From: Thiodiazotropha sp050291245
Lineage (GTDB): Bacteria; Pseudomonadota; Gammaproteobacteria; Chromatiales; Chromatiaceae
Length of the DNA: 64,000 nt
Assembly (NCBI GenBank): GCA_050291245.1
Contig: JBNKJP010000020.1
Coordinates: 124,001 to 188,000 of the forward strand
Direction of reading: 5' to 3'
Below, piece after piece: positions 62,610 to 64,000 of the stretch (the first letter of the stretch is position 1; the number at the start of each line of letters is the position of its first letter). Under the pieces are notes generated by a model, which saw only the letters and a list, made by a program, of their open reading frames with translations, was not told the origin of the DNA and did not search any database. Made by a program: the position numbers and the translations under genes.

Positions 62610-63122
62610 TCATTCATCGGCCGAATTGGCCAGCATACGGCGCAGATAGTGCTTCATGGTCTCCAATTCTTCCTGGCTGAAGCCACGCAGATGCTGGTTC
62701 AGTACCTTGACGGCAATCGGAGGCAGCTTGGGGTAGAGCTTCTGTCCGGCCCGGGTCAGGGACAGCCGTACGATGCGCCGGTCTTCCGAACTGCGTTCAC
62801 GCCGGATCAGACCCTTTTGCTCCAATCGGTCAAGCATGCGTGTCATCGATCCGGTGTCACCCGCCATGCTGCGACTCAATTCCGAAGCCGTATTGGCGCA
62901 GCCATTGGCGATTTTCAGCAACGTACCCCACTGCGCCCAGGTGATATCCAGTGGTTCGAGTTCCGTATCGATGGCTGCCACAAGCCGAGCTCGAACCTGG
63001 TGCAGTAAATAGCCCAGACTTTCGTCCATGGTCCAGGATTCCACACGGTAGAGCGGCTCGTCGTCCTGTCCGGCCTCAGCCGGTGGCGTGGTGACGGATG
63101 CGGATGGCTTTTTTCTGTTCAT
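62610..63122 (-). CDS. MarR-family transcriptional regulator
   Basis: The 170-residue winged-helix protein has a polar N-terminal tail (1-30), dimerisation helices, and the MarR core: DITWAQWGTLLKIANGCANT, ASELSRSMAGDTGSMTRMLD, RLEQKGLIRRERSSEDRRIV. It precedes emrA on the same strand and its own promoter region holds two palindromic sites, so autoregulation and repression of the pump are likely. Confidence 0.93.
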   Translation of the reverse strand: MNRKKPSASVTTPPAEAGQDDEPLYRVESWTMDESLGYLLHQVRARLVAAIDTELEPLDITWAQWGTLLKIANGCANTASELSRSMAGDTGSMTRMLDRLEQKGLIRRERSSEDRRIVRLSLTRAGQKLYPKLPPIAVKVLNQHLRGFSQEELETMKHYLRRMLANSADE

Positions 63123-63156
63123 GAAAGGAAGAAATGACCCAAGTGAGGGTTGATAG

Positions 63157-63188
63157 CTGCTTAGGCAGGAAAATAACTGCTTAGGCAG
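63157..63188 (-). promoter_or_regulatory. Twin MarR-type operator
   Basis: CTGCTTAGGCAG occurs at 63157-63168 and again at 63177-63188, a centre-to-centre distance of 20 bases, about two helical turns. Each copy is a near-palindrome. The pair lies 35-66 bases upstream of the marR start, where a repressor could block the marR-emrA-emrB operon. Confidence 0.72.
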
Positions 63189-63228
63189 TAATCGTCAAGA
63201 ATTATTATTAAATACCCGTATATAAACA

Positions 63229-63400
63229 AGGTATTCCCGCGTTTCCACGCTCCGCATGGGAATGTATACCTCCCTCGTTCCCACTCCCTCGTTCCCACGC
63301 TCCGCGTGGGAATGCATACCCTGGCCATGCAGTAGTGCCAGGGTATGATGTGATCGTGTAAACACGGGTCTGCATTCCCACGCAGAGCGTGGGAACGAGG
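63229..63400. repeat. Palindromic intergenic repeat cluster
   Basis: Units containing TTCCCACGCTCCGCGTGGGAA recur: one imperfect at about 63229-63270, one at 63289-63317 and an inverted one at 63371-63399. The last two match at 28 of 29 positions as inverted copies around a 53-base loop. This is the widespread REP-like CGTTCCCACGCTC repeat of Gammaproteobacteria. The region has no credible gene. Confidence 0.85.
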
Positions 63401-63473
63401 CGAATTCCATCCTTAAGAAGCGCGATTGTAGGGGGTGTCTTCCGTAATGCCCTGATTCGCAGAGCCGGTCTGT

Positions 63474-63493
63474 TCCACCACGAAGGACACGAA
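63474..63493. repeat. Short dispersed repeat, copy 2
   Basis: CACCACGAAGGACACGAAGG is the second copy of the repeat noted at 926-948, with one change over the shared 19 bases. The tract continues with a further ATCACGAAA-like unit. Confidence 0.45.
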
Positions 63494-63576
63494 GGATCAC
63501 GAAACCGGATACGCAGAGTCCCGGCTCAAACCCAAGACACTGCTTGTGTTATCCGATTTGAACGCTGAAAGTTGCG

Positions 63577-64000
63577 TTAAAAGCTCGACCGCGATTGGCA
63601 CAAAGGAGCGCCGCTCTGGGTCAATGAACTGGCGGGAAAATTCGCCTGGCATTGCCACTCCATGCTGGTTCCGTCCATCACCATGCGGGGGGCCAGTACC
63701 AGTTTCTTTTCCTGGCCGAAACCTTCATTCAACCACACGACGATAGCGCCTTGCTCACCCATCAGAACTTGGTTAATGTCGCTGCTCTTGAGGTTTTCCT
63801 GGTTGAATCCCATGTCCTGGGGTTGTTCCGGCCAGCCGCCGTTCATCATGTAATATTCCTGGACGGCCATCTTGATCGGCATGAGTTGCTCCATGACCTT
63901 GATCAGATGGCTCTGAAACTGAAGAGGATCGGTCGTCGCAGGTTCTTCACCCTTGGCGACATATTCCGAGTCGCCCATCAACTGGCCGCCTAACTGGGAG
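63577..64000 (-). CDS. Pilin-like domain protein (C-terminal part; start lies beyond the right edge)
   Basis: The frame is open from base 64000 to the stop at 63577, about 140 codons. The text PIKMAVQEYYMMNGGWPEQP is typical of the segment after the N-terminal helix of type IV pilins. A strand-rich part follows (GAIVVWLNEGFGQEKKLVLA, DGTSMEWQCQANFP), with two Cys 20 residues apart near the end (WQC and APLC) that could form the pilin D-loop disulfide. The N-terminal hydrophobic helix is not in the window, so this may be a pilin domain in a larger protein rather than a plain pilin. Confidence 0.65.
   Translation of the reverse strand, partial: SQLGGQLMGDSEYVAKGEEPATTDPLQFQSHLIKVMEQLMPIKMAVQEYYMMNGGWPEQPQDMGFNQENLKSSDINQVLMGEQGAIVVWLNEGFGQEKKLVLAPRMVMDGTSMEWQCQANFPASSLTQSGAPLCQSRSSF

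Overview
The window is a chromosomal segment of a moderately GC-rich gammaproteobacterium. Gene order gshB-tonB-like-algH-ruvX-pyrR-pyrB-pyrC' beside pilG-pilH-pilI-pilJ-chpA is what I know from Pseudomonas and related Gammaproteobacteria. The exosortase-type acyltransferase, the PyrK-like protein and the three-subunit type-B succinate dehydrogenase fit a Chromatiales or sulfur-oxidiser-like lineage better than Pseudomonas itself; that placement is inference. No rRNA, tRNA, CRISPR array, intact insertion sequence or prophage was seen.

Layout. 1-2.9 kb: the start of a secreted beta-propeller protein, a small membrane protein, a glycine/alanine-rich protein that may be its partner, and a MITE-like inverted-repeat element. 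3-9 kb: an OmpR/histidine kinase pair, a FeeM/exosortase-type acyltransferase, a ThiF/E1-like enzyme and a GGDEF-EAL protein. 9-14 kb: DUF3108-purN-purM, with DUF2066 and a CDP-alcohol phosphatidyltransferase running the other way, then a small outer-membrane barrel. 14.3-20.9 kb: a tightly overlapping leftward operon for glutathione and pyrimidine synthesis (gshB, tonB-like, algH, ruvX, pyrR, pyrB, pyrC', pyrK-like). 21.9-33.1 kb: the rightward twitching-motility chemosensory operon (pilGHIJ, a giant chpA, a CheW protein), closed by a strong terminator. 33.7-38 kb: a 7TM histidine kinase and LuxR response regulator, a secreted protein, and a solo LuxR regulator facing a large dyad. 38-44 kb: zapE, sdhCAB of the cytochrome b558 type and an MFS transporter.

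44.5-53 kb is a signalling island: a double-receiver HD-GYP protein, a sugar-type periplasmic binding protein without any ABC transporter, a 1235-residue hybrid kinase and a receiver-PAS-kinase. 53-59.7 kb is a compact ethanolamine island: a EutR-like AraC regulator, a complete TRAP transporter (small and large membrane subunits and a Tat-exported binding protein) and EutB-EutC, with no microcompartment genes. 59.7-63.2 kb is an EmrAB-type efflux operon with its MarR regulator and a twin operator. The right edge holds dispersed palindromic repeats and the end of a pilin-like gene.

The most unusual features are the TRAP-EutBC pairing, the periplasmic-binding-protein/hybrid-kinase/HD-GYP island, the acyltransferase-ThiF pair, a degenerate dihydroorotase with a PyrK homologue, a Pil-Chp operon lacking pilK and chpB, and several families of inverted repeats.
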